DNA from: an uncultured Litorivicinus sp.
GTDB lineage: Bacteria > Pseudomonadota > Gammaproteobacteria > Pseudomonadales > Litorivicinaceae
Assembly: GCA_938091715.1 (NCBI GenBank)
Contig: CALKMT010000159.1
Span: 1-14,797, forward strand
Direction: 5' to 3'
Length of the DNA: 14,797 nucleotides
In this document: positions 14,458-14,797 of the stretch, in pieces
Position numbering within the stretch: the stretch's first letter is position 1
Layout of the letters: every line of letters starts with the position of its first letter
Program-made: the position numbers and the translations under genes
Notes under the pieces: model-generated
Database searches by the model: none
The model's input: only the letters and a program-made list of their open reading frames with translations
Told to the model about the DNA's origin: nothing

Positions 14458-14797
14458 CGGCGGGCGCATCTGAGCTGTCCAAAGCGACATCCTGGTCGCC
14501 AACAAAGTCCTCGTCTTCACCGGTATCCGGCACGGGAGCCACGCTGACCAGTTGCTCCTCCCCTGCAACTTTGAGCAGGGTTACGCCCTGAGCACTGCGG
14601 CCCAACTCGCTGATCTGCTCGACTGGGGTGCGCACCATCGTGCCGCGATCCGAAATCAGGATGACGTCATCTTCGGGGGCGACTTGCACCGCGCCCACCA
14701 GTTGACCGTTGCGCTCAGAGCAGTCAATGGCAATGATTCCGAGGCCGGCTCGACCCTTCATCGTAAAGTCCTCGACCCGCACTCGCTTGCCAAAGCC
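14441..14797 (-). CDS. gyrA: DNA gyrase subunit A, C-terminal end (5' part outside window)
   Basis: The last 118 codons of GyrA, open to the window edge in frame. The segment begins GFGKRVRVEDFTMKGRAG, continues IIAIDCSERNGQLVGAVQV and DDVILISDRGTMVRTPVEQI, and then ELGRSAQGVTLLKV. These are the last blades of the DNA-wrapping beta-pinwheel, close to E. coli GyrA. An acidic tail (DTGEDEDFVGDQDVALDSSD) follows, as expected for gammaproteobacterial GyrA, where the tail modulates wrapping. The active-site tyrosine and quinolone-determining region lie outside the window. The final 17 bases overlap serC. Confidence 0.96.
   Translation of the reverse strand, partial: GFGKRVRVEDFTMKGRAGLGIIAIDCSERNGQLVGAVQVAPEDDVILISDRGTMVRTPVEQISELGRSAQGVTLLKVAGEEQLVSVAPVPDTGEDEDFVGDQDVALDSSDAPADDADV

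Noticed and set aside
1..14797. CRISPR arrays, insertion sequences, phage genes or toxin-antitoxin pairs
   Set aside because: No regularly spaced repeats, transposase motifs, terminal inverted repeats or phage-type genes were seen on either strand; the repeats within rpsA are the protein's S1 domains.

Overview
The window looks like a chromosomal segment of a gammaproteobacterium, probably a marine Oceanospirillales/Pseudomonadales-type organism. It is GC-rich by eye, roughly 58-60%. The evidence is the gene order gyrA-serC-pheA-tyrA/aroA-cmk-rpsA-(one insertion)-ihfB-lapA-pyrF and the fused tyrA-aroA gene, both of which recall Pseudomonas and relatives. The genus cannot be fixed from this sequence alone. 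Every gene I can support, and the one tRNA, lies on the minus strand, so transcription runs from the high-coordinate end towards position 1. No stretch over 300 bases lacks a gene.

Region 1 (14797 down to 7598): the C-terminus of gyrA overlaps serC, which overlaps pheA. After a 3-base gap comes a tyrA-aroA fusion, which overlaps cmk. A leader of about 115 bases with a hairpin then precedes rpsA, which ends at a rho-independent terminator. This block covers serine and pyridoxal phosphate synthesis (SerC), the common aromatic pathway (AroA), both the phenylalanine and tyrosine branches (PheA, TyrA), CMP/dCMP phosphorylation (Cmk) and ribosomal protein S1. A hisC gene, often found between pheA and tyrA in relatives, is absent.

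Region 2 (7561 to 4039): an unrecognised secreted protein overlaps ihfB (IHF beta). Then follow lapA (GTG start), pyrF (ATGA overlap), a ComEA-like helix-hairpin-helix secreted protein and an extended SDR/NAD-epimerase-like protein that lacks the Tyr-Lys catalytic pair.

Region 3 (4030 to 1): a tRNA-Asn(GTT) with a near-consensus promoter and its own terminator. Next come a short-chain dehydrogenase-like protein with a degenerate catalytic site, a TAXI-family TRAP solute-binding protein, an intercistronic UUCG-loop terminator and a fused TRAP permease that runs off the window. This is the most accessory-looking part: a secondary uptake system for an unknown, probably organic-acid-type solute.

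I did not find a convincing undescribed system. The items most worth a second look are the two SDR-fold proteins with lost catalytic residues on either side of the tRNA, the unknown exported protein between rpsA and ihfB whose 3' end carries tandem TATAAT boxes, and the terminator that sits where the TRAP permease ribosome-binding site should be.
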